DNA of 64,000 nucleotides from contig CAZWRY010000001.1 of the NCBI GenBank assembly GCA_964636505.1, positions 31,712 to 95,711 on the forward strand, written 5' to 3'. The number at the start of each line of letters is the position of its first letter. Position 1 is the stretch's first letter. This document shows positions 32,738-39,801 of the stretch, piece by piece. Under the pieces are notes generated by a model. The model had not been told where the DNA came from. It ran no database searches and saw only the letters and a list, made by a program, of their open reading frames with translations. Both the position numbers and the translations under genes were made by a program. The stretch is from CAZSCF01 sp964636505. GTDB lineage: Bacteria; Patescibacteriota; Minisyncoccia; Moranbacterales; UBA2206.

Positions 32738-33745
32738 TTATTTTTGGCTTAAATATGGTAAAATATAGATATTAAAAATCTCTGCTTGAATTTTACTCGT
32801 ATTTCCATGCTGCAGCAAGCCCAAATACGAATTTATCGTTTCTGGTTTTAGGTTTTCTTTAATTTTTCTCATCATTCTTCTTTTGGTTGAGGTTCTCAGC
32901 GCTCGATAATTGGTAAAATGCACCCAGCCCAGAAAATCAACTCCACTGACCAATGTTTTTATAAAAACTTTGTCAGGATGTAAATTGAGTTTTAATTCTC
33001 TTTCTAAAAATTCGGATATTTCAAGAATCAGATTTTCCAAATATTTTTTGTCTTCCGAAAAAATCACAAAATCATCAGCATAACGAATATAATATTTTAC
33101 TTTTAGTTTATGTTTCACAAATTGATCGAATTTGTTCATATAGATGTTGACGAGAAGCTGTGAGGTTAAGTTTCCCAAAGGCAAACCAACATTTGGATTT
33201 GTATTGAAACTGCCGATTACGTTTTTCAAAAGTTCAATAATATTTTTGTCCGGAATATATTCTTGTAATATTTTTAGCAAAATTGCATGGTCAATCCTGG
33301 CAAAGAATTTTCTGATGTCGCATTTCAAAACCCAGCATGTTTTCGTACTGTTTTTGGAAACTTTACGTCCAAAATCCAAAAATCGATTTATGGATTTATG
33401 CGTGCCTTTGTTTATTCTGCAGGAATAGGAATCAGCAATGAATGTTTTGTCAAAAAATGGATAGAGAATCCTATAAATAGCGTGATGCAAAAGTCTGTCT
33501 TTGACTGTTGCTTTGTGAATATCTCTGGGTTTAGGATCGTTGATTTTGAAAGCTTGATAGTCGCCGTGTTTATAGGTATGATTGAAAAGTTCATTGTGTA
33601 GTGAGAAAATGTTATTCATAAGACGCAAAGAAAAAATTTGGACATCTTTTCTGTTTTTCTTGCCTTTTTCAAATTCTTTCCAGGCTTCAAGTAGATTTTC
33701 TACGGAAATAATGACGTTATAATTTTTTGTTAGTTGCATTTTCAT
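32738..33745 (-). CDS. Diversity-generating retroelement reverse transcriptase
   Basis: This 335-residue enzyme copies the template-repeat RNA, misreading adenines, so that mutated cDNA can replace the variable repeat of a target gene. The RT palm motifs are KCDIRKFF (residues 141-148, Asp143), LPLGNLTSQ (188-196) and the catalytic YADD (222-225), then FLGW. The SQ ending in place of QGxxxSP is the mark of DGR reverse transcriptases, as are the compact size and lack of maturase or endonuclease domains. The ATG is at 33745, or 33739 two codons on. It runs in the same direction as the template repeat and target gene; avd is divergent and 36 bases away. Confidence 0.95.
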   Translation of the reverse strand: MKMQLTKNYNVIISVENLLEAWKEFEKGKKNRKDVQIFSLRLMNNIFSLHNELFNHTYKHGDYQAFKINDPKPRDIHKATVKDRLLHHAIYRILYPFFDKTFIADSYSCRINKGTHKSINRFLDFGRKVSKNSTKTCWVLKCDIRKFFARIDHAILLKILQEYIPDKNIIELLKNVIGSFNTNPNVGLPLGNLTSQLLVNIYMNKFDQFVKHKLKVKYYIRYADDFVIFSEDKKYLENLILEISEFLERELKLNLHPDKVFIKTLVSGVDFLGWVHFTNYRALRTSTKRRMMRKIKENLKPETINSYLGLLQHGNTSKIQAEIFNIYILPYLSQK

Positions 33746-33781
33746 CAGTTTTTAACTTTTATTTTTTAACCTTAAACTTAT

Positions 33782-34157
33782 ATGACCCCCCCCCAACAAC
33801 AGTCTTCCACCCATCTTTCATAAAGCCAAAGACTTATATCTTTCATGGTATGAATATTATCGGACTTTGCCCAAAACTCACAGATATACCCTGGGACAAA
33901 AAACAGATAACTACTTTACGGAAATTATTGAATCAATAACTATTGCTACTTTTCTGAAGCCGGAAGAAAAAATTCCGTATGTCCGATTGGCTATTCATAA
34001 ATCAGATGTCTTAAAAATATTTCTACATATTCTGTGGGAAACAAAATCTTTGGATAATAGCAAATATATTTTGCTTTCTGAAAAATTAAATTCCGTCGGC
34101 AAAGATTTGGGCGGCTGGAATGGCAGTCTTATAAAGAAAAACTCTCCTCAAAAATAA
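33782..34157 (+). CDS. avd: Avd accessory protein of the DGR, frame broken at a C9 tract
   Basis: Avd is the small four-helix protein that binds the DGR reverse transcriptase and is needed for retrohoming. The frame from 33786 to 34157 reads HKAKDLYLSWYEYYRTLPKT, then HRYTLGQKTDNYFTEIIESI, and ends near GKDLGGWNGSLIKK, a good fit to the family. It has no usable start: a TGA precedes it, and the only in-frame start-like codon (TTG 33867) would remove the first helix. The ATG at 33782 is followed by A and nine Cs; with eight Cs it would read straight into avd (MTPPNNSLPP) and give 124 residues, normal for Avd. Either the tract is phase-variable or one C is a sequencing or assembly error. It lies opposite to the RT and target genes. 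Confidence 0.85.
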
Positions 34158-34164
34158 AGGAGAG
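34136..34164 (-). terminator. Terminator of the template-repeat RNA
   Basis: CTCTCCT (34142-34148) pairs with AGGAGAG (34158-34164). On the minus strand the stem is followed by TTTTTCTTTAT. It lies 18 bases past the end of the template repeat and would set the 3' end of the TR RNA; it also overlaps the end of avd. Confidence 0.6.
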
Positions 34165-34181
34165 AAAATAAAGAGATTTGA

Positions 34182-34305
34182 GAGGCAACGAAAGCAAAAC
34201 CATTGTCGCGATTCCACCGATTGTCAGGCTTGTCATAAGTCGTGTTAAGCCAAGAGCCGTCATCGTTGCGATTCGCATTGAGCAAGTTCGGATCACCATC
34301 GGAAT
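34182..34305 (-). repeat. DGR template repeat (TR)
   Basis: These 124 bases match the variable repeat at 34653-34776 with no gaps (constant offset 471) except for 16 substitutions, all at positions that are A in the minus (sense) strand of TR. Read in the target frame, TR gives asparagine-rich text (NANRNDDGSW, NTTYDKPDNRWNRDNGFAF), the usual TR design with AAY codons at diversifiable sites. Of 29 sense-strand adenines, 16 differ in VR. The first 20 or so plus-strand bases, GAGGCAACGAAAGC..., hold no sense adenines and are the likely initiation (IMH) end. Confidence 0.95.
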
Positions 34306-34594
34306 TGCGCGAAACGCCTTCTGTTCCACCACTCCTTGAATGCTCTCGGAGTTGAATATAATTAGTGATCTAAAATCACATAGCATTCCGCACCAAGTAT
34401 CTTCATTTTTTGAAGTTTCTGCATGCCCCACTCTATTTGAAACCGTAGTCACAAATAATCTCAACGCATGGATACTGGATTCGGAAGCGAAAAACCTTGA
34501 TCGTTCGCATTCTTCCCTACTACCTTTTTTATTTTAGCACAAATTAAAGAGCCCCGTGTGAAAAATTTCCACATGAGGCTCAGTTTTGGTTTTT
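34306..34594. other. Spacer between TR and the target gene
   Basis: No convincing gene is present. The TR reading frame continues upstream on the minus strand to a TAG at 34370-34372 without a start, so there may be a decayed target-gene remnant here, or simply the leader of the TR RNA. A hairpin GAGCC...GGCTC (about 34550-34583) with a T-rich tail on the minus strand could end the target-gene transcript. I see no clear promoter for TR. Confidence 0.4.
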
Positions 34595-34640
34595 TTAGAA
34601 CTAAGTTTCTGAGGGCTAGTGCCAAGAAAATTAGTTCTAA
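34595..34640. promoter_or_regulatory. Cruciform-forming inverted repeat just past the VR
   Basis: TTAGAACTAA (34595-34604) and TTAGTTCTAA (34631-34640) are perfect inverted repeats. Inside, TTTCT/AGAAA and a GGC-TAGT-GCC tip continue the stem. It starts 12 bases after the VR and includes the target gene's stop codon. DGR retrohoming is known to depend on a hairpin or cruciform directly downstream of VR (established for the Bordetella phage DGR), and this has the right place and shape. Confidence 0.7.
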
Positions 34641-35257
34641 GTGCTGACTTGCGAGGCAACGAAAGCAAAACCAAGGCCGCGATACCACCGAAAGTCAGGC
34701 TCGTCATAAGCCGCGCCAAGCCAAGAGCCGACAACGTAGCGATGCGCATCGAGCAAGTTCGGATCACCATCGGAATCTTTGATAGGTTCGTGCATAGTGA
34801 CGATCCACCAAAGACCCATTTCTTCTAATTCCTTATCCGTAAACATTTCTCGAATAAGGCAAGCGACTTCGGCATTCGGCTTGAACCACTTACGCTTGTC
34901 GGCTTCGGCGCGGATGTTTTTAGTGGTTCGCTCGTTGTCATTCCAGAGCATCCCCTTGAGCACCGCGATTTCATAAGTTATTCCGCTTGTCGGCTTGAAA
35001 TCTTCCGACTTGAGAATACTTTTTGCCCAATCAGAATTTCTGAAACCTTTTTTCTCCAAACGCTCGATCCACTGCGAACCTGCCGTTCCGTCGGTAGGCG
35101 GAAGTGTGAAATAAATCACTCCATCTTGCTCGCGCCATGTACGTGCTGGTTCAGAAACGGTCAATTCACCCCGAAGAAATTTTTCAACTCCTTCCATTCC
35201 GCCCAACTTGTTGATTATAGCCTCAACCTTTCCCAATGTTAATTCCGAATATTTCAT
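34637..35257 (-). CDS. DGR target (variable) protein with C-terminal C-type-lectin/FGE-like fold
   Basis: The 206-residue protein starts at the ATG at 35257, 5 bases after AAGGAGG. An N-terminal helical module (residues 1-37) reads ELTLGKVEAIINKLGGMEG followed by LRGELTV. The C-terminal part has features of the formylglycine-enzyme/C-type-lectin fold that DGRs diversify: LWWIVTMHEPI, SDGDPNLLDAHRY and the ending GLGFAFVAS. The VR covers residues 161-202. Compared with the TR translation, 13 residues differ, e.g. N to D, H, Y, G, F or L, and D to V. There is no signal peptide, so it may act in the cytoplasm or leave by another route. It has its own promoter and structured leader and is GC-richer than the neighbouring operons. 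Confidence 0.93.
   Translation of the reverse strand: MKYSELTLGKVEAIINKLGGMEGVEKFLRGELTVSEPARTWREQDGVIYFTLPPTDGTAGSQWIERLEKKGFRNSDWAKSILKSEDFKPTSGITYEIAVLKGMLWNDNERTTKNIRAEADKRKWFKPNAEVACLIREMFTDKELEEMGLWWIVTMHEPIKDSDGDPNLLDAHRYVVGSWLGAAYDEPDFRWYRGLGFAFVASQVST
34653..34776 (-). repeat. DGR variable repeat (VR)
   Basis: This is the part of the target gene that is rewritten from TR. It has 108 of 124 positions identical to 34182-34305. All differences are A in TR sense and G, C or T in VR; none is at a template C, G or T. The changes are spread over 34674-34750 and absent from both end zones. Confidence 0.95.
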
Positions 35258-35404
35258 GACAACCTCCTTTTGTTCAACTGTTAGTTGAATTTTATTCATT
35301 CCTAATAGAAATGAATACTAAACAGTCGTGGTCATAGCCAGCAAAAGCTGAGGATTTCCGCCTCTCTTGGCTATGGCCAACCGCAAGTATATTTTAATGT
35401 ACTG
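35258..35404 (-). promoter_or_regulatory. Structured 5' leader of the DGR target gene
   Basis: On the minus strand the leader can form a branched structure: GGCCATAGCC pairs with GGCTATGACC (one mismatch), enclosing GAGG/CCTC and AGC-TTTT-GCT hairpins. Two more hairpins follow, ATTCATT...AATGAAT and TTCAACTAACAGTTGAA, the last ending just before the AAGGAGG. This could control translation of the target protein. I cannot assign it to a known riboswitch class. Confidence 0.5.
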
Positions 35405-35411
35405 ATTTTTG

Positions 35412-35440
35412 AGTATACACCCAAAACGGCATTTTGTCAA
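35412..35440 (-). promoter_or_regulatory. Strong sigma-70 promoter of the DGR target gene
   Basis: TTGACA (35435-35440) and TATACT (35412-35417) are 17 bases apart; another TTGACA directly precedes the -35. The region also forms GGCATTTTG/CAAAATGCC (35428-35452), which could be the valS terminator or an operator over the -35. Confidence 0.85.
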
Positions 35441-35477
35441 TGTCAAAATGCCTTTTTTGCTTTAAATAAAGAAAAAA

Positions 35478-38168
35478 CTACTTTATTTTGCCTAACCCAT
35501 CTTTGAGTTCTTTTTGAATTTTGAGTTTTTCCTTGTATTCTGAAAGCCTTTGTTTGTTCGCCTCTATGATTTCTTTGGGAGCGCTGCCCAAAAAGTTTTC
35601 ATTTTTAAGCAGACCTTCATTTTTTGAAATGAGACCAACAAGATTTTTAATTTCTTTTTCAATTAAGGACAGCTCTTTTTGAATATCCACAAAACCGGCA
35701 ATGTCCAATTCCAAAGAATATCCCGGAGTTGAAATTTTCATTAGTTTTTTACTGTTCTTGATTTTTGCCTCCAATTTTATTCTGGCCAATTTTTCCACAA
35801 TCCCCTTTTCTTTTATTTCTTTTGCAAAAGCAGTCAAAATTCTGGCTGGTTCGATGTGATATCCGGAGCGGATATTTCTGATTTTGGAAATAAAAGATGT
35901 TAAATTGTTAAAATCTTTTTCCGCTTTTTTATCCATGAATTTTTTATCCGATTGCGGCCATTTTTGAATCATCAGCAAATTTTTATTTTGAGAAAATGAG
36001 CCCCACAATCTTTCTGTTATAAAGGGAATGAAAGGATGCCAAAGCCGCAAGAGCTTTCCCAAAACATAACCCAAGACTTTGGCATTTTTTTCAATCTTAT
36101 GAATTTCCAAATACCAGTCAGCCAGTTCATTCCAAGTAAATGCTCTGAGTTTTTCTTGAGCCAAAGAAAAATTAAATTTTTCAAAATCATTTGAAATTTC
36201 TTTNNNNNNNNNNCCGACAATCCACTTATCGGAAAGTGATTTGAGATCAGATTTTAAAATTTTATCTTCCAATTTAAATTTAGCATTCGAACCGCTTGCA
36301 TACACAAACATATTCCAGAGTTTGGTGATGAAATTTCTGAAGCTTTCAACTTTTTCAAAATAAAATTTCAAATCATTACCTGGCGTTGTCCCAGAAATAA
36401 GACAGAGTCGCAAAGCATCGGTTCCATATTTTTTTGAAACTTCCAAGGGATCAATGCTGTTGCCGGATGATTTGGAAAACTTCTTCCCTTCTTCATTGCG
36501 AAGTATGCCATGAATATACACATCCTTAAATGGAATTTCGTCCAGAATATAGGCGCTCATCAAAATCATTCTGGCCATCCAAAAAAACAGTATTTCATAA
36601 CCCATTTGCATCCAACTGGTTGGATGAAATTTTTTGAGATCTTCACTTTTCTGGGGCCAGCCAAGAGTTGAAAATGTCCAAAGTCCCGAAGAAAACCAAG
36701 TATCTAGAGTGTCAGGATCCTGAATCCATCCTTCACCCTTAGGTTTTTCGATACCCACATAAATATTGCAACCATTGTCTAAATTTTGAATTTTGAATTT
36801 TGAATTTTGAATTTGTTTGGAAATTGGAAATTGATTATTGGTCATTTCCGGTTTACAATAGTAAACTGGAATCCTGTGTCCCCACCAAATTTGGCGTGAA
36901 ATGCACCAATCGCGCAAGTTATTAATCCAACTCAAATATACTTTTTCAAATCTCTGGGGTGTTATTTTTACTTTTTGCTTGTTCTTTCCGAAACCAGCTT
37001 TGACTGCCTGAATCATCAGTTCCTTGAGGCTTTTATTTCTTCCTGAAATTTTTCTGTTCACATTCACAAACCATTGAGTCATCGGTAAAACTTCCACCAC
37101 GTCCTTAAAACGCTCATGGGTTCCGACATTTTGACTAATTTCTTCGACTTTTTCCAGAAGATTTTCTTTTTCTAGCCAGGCTACAAATTTTTCACGCGCG
37201 CTATCCACTGTTAGTCCGGCATATTTTTTTCCGGCTTCCTGCGTCATTTTTCCGTCCGTTCCAATTACTTGCACAAAACCAATTGGATCTTTTTTGGCTT
37301 TTTGTTTTTCATATATTTCAAAATCAACCATGCTATGCGCCGGAGTTACACCCAGCGCTCCCGTTCCGAAATCCATATCAACTTTTTCATCGGCAATAAT
37401 TTTTATTTCCAAAGTATTTCTGGAACCTACATCAACTTTAAAAATTTGCCCGATGTATTTTTTGTACCGCTTGTCTTTGGGATTAACCGCTACAGCCGTA
37501 TCGCCCAGTTTTGTTTCCGGCCTGGTTGTTGAGATGGATATTGGAAAATCATGGCCGTATTTAAAAGTATAAAATTTGGCTTGCCTCTCAATGTGCACTA
37601 GCTCATCATCCGAACAAGTTGATTGCCCTTTGACCGACCAATTAACCACTCTGAAACCGCGGTAAACCAGCCCGTCATCATACATTTTTTTGAAAACAGT
37701 ATTAACCGCCACATTTCTTTTTTTATCAAAAGTATAAGCAAGGCGCGACCAATCGCAGCTGGTTCCCATTTTTTTGATTTGGCTCAAAATCGTTGATTTT
37801 GAATTTTCAGCATATTTTCTGATTTCTTGGAGCAGCTTCTCTCTCCCCAATTCTTCCCGCGGATTTTTTATGCCTTTCTCCATCAGAACTTTTTCCACCT
37901 TAGCTTGGGTGGCTACAGCCGCATGATCGGTTCCTGGTAAAATCAAAACTTTTTTACCATTCATTCTTTGATATCGCGCCATTACATCCATCAAGGTATT
38001 TTCCATGGCATGGCCCAAATGCAAAACGCCTGTCACATTAGGTGGCGGCATCATAACAGAAAAAGGCTCTCCCTTCAGATTATCCGGATTAAAAAACCCG
38101 CTTTCTTCCCAAAGTTTGTAAATTTTGTCCTCTTCTTCAAAGTTGTATTGCTTAGGAATTTCTCGCAT
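35478..38168 (-). CDS. valS: Valyl-tRNA synthetase, interrupted by an assembly gap
   Basis: ValRS charges tRNA-Val. The HIGH motif is HLGHAM, KMSKS is KFSKSSGN, and LDTWFSSGLW, WGHRIPVYYC and a C-terminal coiled coil (ELSLIEKEIKNL) are present. At 896 residues it is full length. The ten Ns at 36204-36213 fall in the anticodon-binding region after SDKWIV; the frame resumes correctly, but the family usually has a few more residues here. Before the DTWFSS block there is an extra stretch NNQFPISKQIQNSKFKIQN encoded by AT-rich repeats. Confidence 0.95.
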   Translation of the reverse strand: MREIPKQYNFEEEDKIYKLWEESGFFNPDNLKGEPFSVMMPPPNVTGVLHLGHAMENTLMDVMARYQRMNGKKVLILPGTDHAAVATQAKVEKVLMEKGIKNPREELGREKLLQEIRKYAENSKSTILSQIKKMGTSCDWSRLAYTFDKKRNVAVNTVFKKMYDDGLVYRGFRVVNWSVKGQSTCSDDELVHIERQAKFYTFKYGHDFPISISTTRPETKLGDTAVAVNPKDKRYKKYIGQIFKVDVGSRNTLEIKIIADEKVDMDFGTGALGVTPAHSMVDFEIYEKQKAKKDPIGFVQVIGTDGKMTQEAGKKYAGLTVDSAREKFVAWLEKENLLEKVEEISQNVGTHERFKDVVEVLPMTQWFVNVNRKISGRNKSLKELMIQAVKAGFGKNKQKVKITPQRFEKVYLSWINNLRDWCISRQIWWGHRIPVYYCKPEMTNNQFPISKQIQNSKFKIQNLDNGCNIYVGIEKPKGEGWIQDPDTLDTWFSSGLWTFSTLGWPQKSEDLKKFHPTSWMQMGYEILFFWMARMILMSAYILDEIPFKDVYIHGILRNEEGKKFSKSSGNSIDPLEVSKKYGTDALRLCLISGTTPGNDLKFYFEKVESFRNFITKLWNMFVYASGSNAKFKLEDKILKSDLKSLSDKWIVXXXXKEISNDFEKFNFSLAQEKLRAFTWNELADWYLEIHKIEKNAKVLGYVLGKLLRLWHPFIPFITERLWGSFSQNKNLLMIQKWPQSDKKFMDKKAEKDFNNLTSFISKIRNIRSGYHIEPARILTAFAKEIKEKGIVEKLARIKLEAKIKNSKKLMKISTPGYSLELDIAGFVDIQKELSLIEKEIKNLVGLISKNEGLLKNENFLGSAPKEIIEANKQRLSEYKEKLKIQKELKDGLGKIK
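36204..36213. other. Assembly gap (10 N)
   Basis: Ten undetermined bases inside valS. A round number of Ns is the usual scaffold placeholder, so the true length is unknown. It shows that the two sides were joined by read pairs, not by continuous sequence. Confidence 0.95.
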
Positions 38169-38193
38169 TAGTTATTCTAATTCAGAATTAAAT

Positions 38194-39333
38194 TTATCGA
38201 AGCACAGCACCAAGATCTTGTTCGGTTTTTTTGCGAATTTCTTCTTGAATTTTGTTTATTTCTTCATTGGTAAGCGTTCTTTCCATAGAACGATAGGTAA
38301 TGCGGAATGTATAGCTTTTTTTATCTTGGCCAAACTTTTCTTCATTTTCATATTCGTCCAGAAGCTTTACTTCCTCGATCAAATCGTCGGCGTAGTCACG
38401 GACAATTTCGTAATAATTATTAAGATTAATATTCTTGTCGATAATAAAGGAAATGTCTCGAACAGTAGCCGGAAATTTGCTAACTTCTTTGAACTTGCTG
38501 TCGATGTCCTTAAATTGACTGGTAATTCTTGGATCATTGGACCAAAGAATTCGGATATCTGGAATCCCCATTTTTATCATGGCTAATCTATCTCCAAAAC
38601 CAAAAGCCCAACCATTATATTTTTCTGGATCCAAACCGAATTTTTTCAACACTACTGGATTGACCAGGCCGGCACCATTTACTTCCAACCAGTCTCCGTT
38701 AAATTTAATGTCCATCTCCAAGCTCTCCACCGTGTAAGGAAAAGTGTCTTCCAAAAATTTATATTCAATATTCGGACCAAAAATTCCCTTAGCCAAATCA
38801 ATCTGAACATTTTTAAGATCTTCTTGGGTTATAATCTTTTTTTCCTTTTTGCAAATCAATATGCCATCAATTTGATGAAAAGCCGGATAATGACTTCGAT
38901 CAATTTCATCCTTTCGAAAAACAATGCCTGGAGCCAAAGCTTTTATTTCTCCGTCCTTTTCCAACCTTTCCAAGACTTCTTGATCTTTCAAATAGAAAGA
39001 CCAGAAAGCTGTCATTTGGGTTCGTAAAAGATAATTTTCATTAATATAGTAAGTGTCGGTCTCTTTTCTGCTGGGATGATCTTTAGGAGTATTTAATAAA
39101 TCAAAATCATCTTCAACTGTTATAATTTTTGGAAATTCAACAATGTCAAAGTCCTGGAATACCGGCAGGTTGATTATTTGATCAAATAAAATCTTCACGG
39201 GCGAGTTTTCTTTTCTAGTAAGATCCGGCAGAGCCAACATTCTCTTTATGCGCTCGGCTTTGATGTCGCTTCTTTTGTTTAACTCTTCAATTAAAACTTT
39301 TTCTTTTGGATCTTCAATAACAATCTTTCTCAT
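38194..39333 (-). CDS. pheS: Phenylalanyl-tRNA synthetase catalytic chain fused to FDX-ACB domain
   Basis: The first 285 residues are a PheRS alpha-type catalytic core: LNTPKDHPSR, motif 2 FRKDEIDRSHYPAFHQ (139-154) and motif 3 GWAFGFGDRLAM (241-252). Residues 286-379 are a ferredoxin-fold anticodon-binding domain (FPATVRDISFII, YRSMERTLTNEEINKIQEEI), which in normal bacteria ends the beta chain, PheT. The core plus FDX-ACB layout is that of the single-chain mitochondrial enzyme. No full pheT follows; instead the next gene upstream encodes only the PheT tRNA-binding domain. The N-terminal coiled coil of usual PheS is reduced. Confidence 0.9.
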   Translation of the reverse strand: MRKIVIEDPKEKVLIEELNKRSDIKAERIKRMLALPDLTRKENSPVKILFDQIINLPVFQDFDIVEFPKIITVEDDFDLLNTPKDHPSRKETDTYYINENYLLRTQMTAFWSFYLKDQEVLERLEKDGEIKALAPGIVFRKDEIDRSHYPAFHQIDGILICKKEKKIITQEDLKNVQIDLAKGIFGPNIEYKFLEDTFPYTVESLEMDIKFNGDWLEVNGAGLVNPVVLKKFGLDPEKYNGWAFGFGDRLAMIKMGIPDIRILWSNDPRITSQFKDIDSKFKEVSKFPATVRDISFIIDKNINLNNYYEIVRDYADDLIEEVKLLDEYENEEKFGQDKKSYTFRITYRSMERTLTNEEINKIQEEIRKKTEQDLGAVLR

Positions 39334-39353
39334 ATACCTATTTATCTAATAAA

Positions 39354-39791
39354 TTATTTTAAATTAATATATTCTGAAAATTCCATTCCAACCTCGGCCT
39401 TTTCATCTAAAATCATGATACCACTATGATCATCACCCAGACCCAGCTCATCCTTGGCACAAAGCATTCCGCAAGATTTTACGCCTCGAATTTCTGCTTC
39501 TTTTAAAATTATTCCATTAGGCAGTTTTGCCCCAACCAAAGCTACCGGTACTTTTTGTCCCACTTCAATATTTGGCGCACCACAAACGATCTGAAGAATA
39601 TTTCCTTGTCCCTTCTCTCCCTTTGGGAGAGAAGCTGGAAGAGAGGGTCCAACATCAACCCTAGTAATTCTTAGTCTGTCTGCGTTAGGATGTTTATTTA
39701 TTTCTAAAATTTTTCCCACCACAACATTTTCAAACTCAGTTGATTTTTTGGCGCCAAACAATTTCTCAAATAAATTTGATAGAAATTTCAT
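39354..39791 (-). CDS. Stand-alone tRNA-binding (PheT N-terminal/EMAP-II-like) OB-fold protein
   Basis: This 145-residue protein has an amphipathic start (MKFLSNLFEKLFG) and one OB-fold: VVVGKILEINKHPNADRLRI, LQIVCGAPNIEVGQKVPVAL, AEIRGVKSCGMLCAKDELGLG, DDHSGIMIL. This is the B1 domain of PheT, without the other seven PheT domains. It lies between tyrS (10 bases) and the fused PheS (20 bases) and probably supplies tRNA binding to it. It contains an insertion PSLPASLPKGEKGQGN encoded by a palindrome (39612-39634). Confidence 0.88.
   Translation of the reverse strand: MKFLSNLFEKLFGAKKSTEFENVVVGKILEINKHPNADRLRITRVDVGPSLPASLPKGEKGQGNILQIVCGAPNIEVGQKVPVALVGAKLPNGIILKEAEIRGVKSCGMLCAKDELGLGDDHSGIMILDEKAEVGMEFSEYINLK
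39612..39634. repeat. Palindrome inserted in frame in the tRNA-binding protein gene
   Basis: CTTCTCTCCC, TTT, GGGAGAGAAG: two perfect 10-base arms. It encodes part of a proline/glycine-rich loop between the first two strands of the OB-fold and resembles the lepA palindrome at 21196-21218. Confidence 0.8.
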
Positions 39792-39801
39792 CTTGTTACA
39801 T

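Noticed and set aside
32738..33745. Group II intron maturase or retron reverse transcriptase
   Set aside because: There is no maturase X or endonuclease domain and no intron ends. The SQ motif, TR/VR pair and Avd-like gene fit a DGR and not a retron.
33867..34157. Short Avd starting at TTG 33867
   Set aside because: This start removes the first helix including DLYLSWYEYY, which is clearly coding and family-like, so the frame must begin upstream across the C tract.
34129..34464. Minus-strand open frame of 111 codons across the template repeat
   Set aside because: It is in a different frame from the target gene, has no ribosome site and covers TR and its terminator; its text is not protein-like.
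35428..35452. Inverted repeat as a certain valS terminator
   Set aside because: The T-run on the minus strand is weak (GTTTTGGG) and the repeat overlaps the target-gene -35, so an operator is equally possible; not called as a terminator.
36775..36845. CRISPR-like short repeats (TTTTGAA units)
   Set aside because: No spacers of even length, no cas genes, and the repeats are in frame inside valS. No CRISPR array was seen anywhere in the window.
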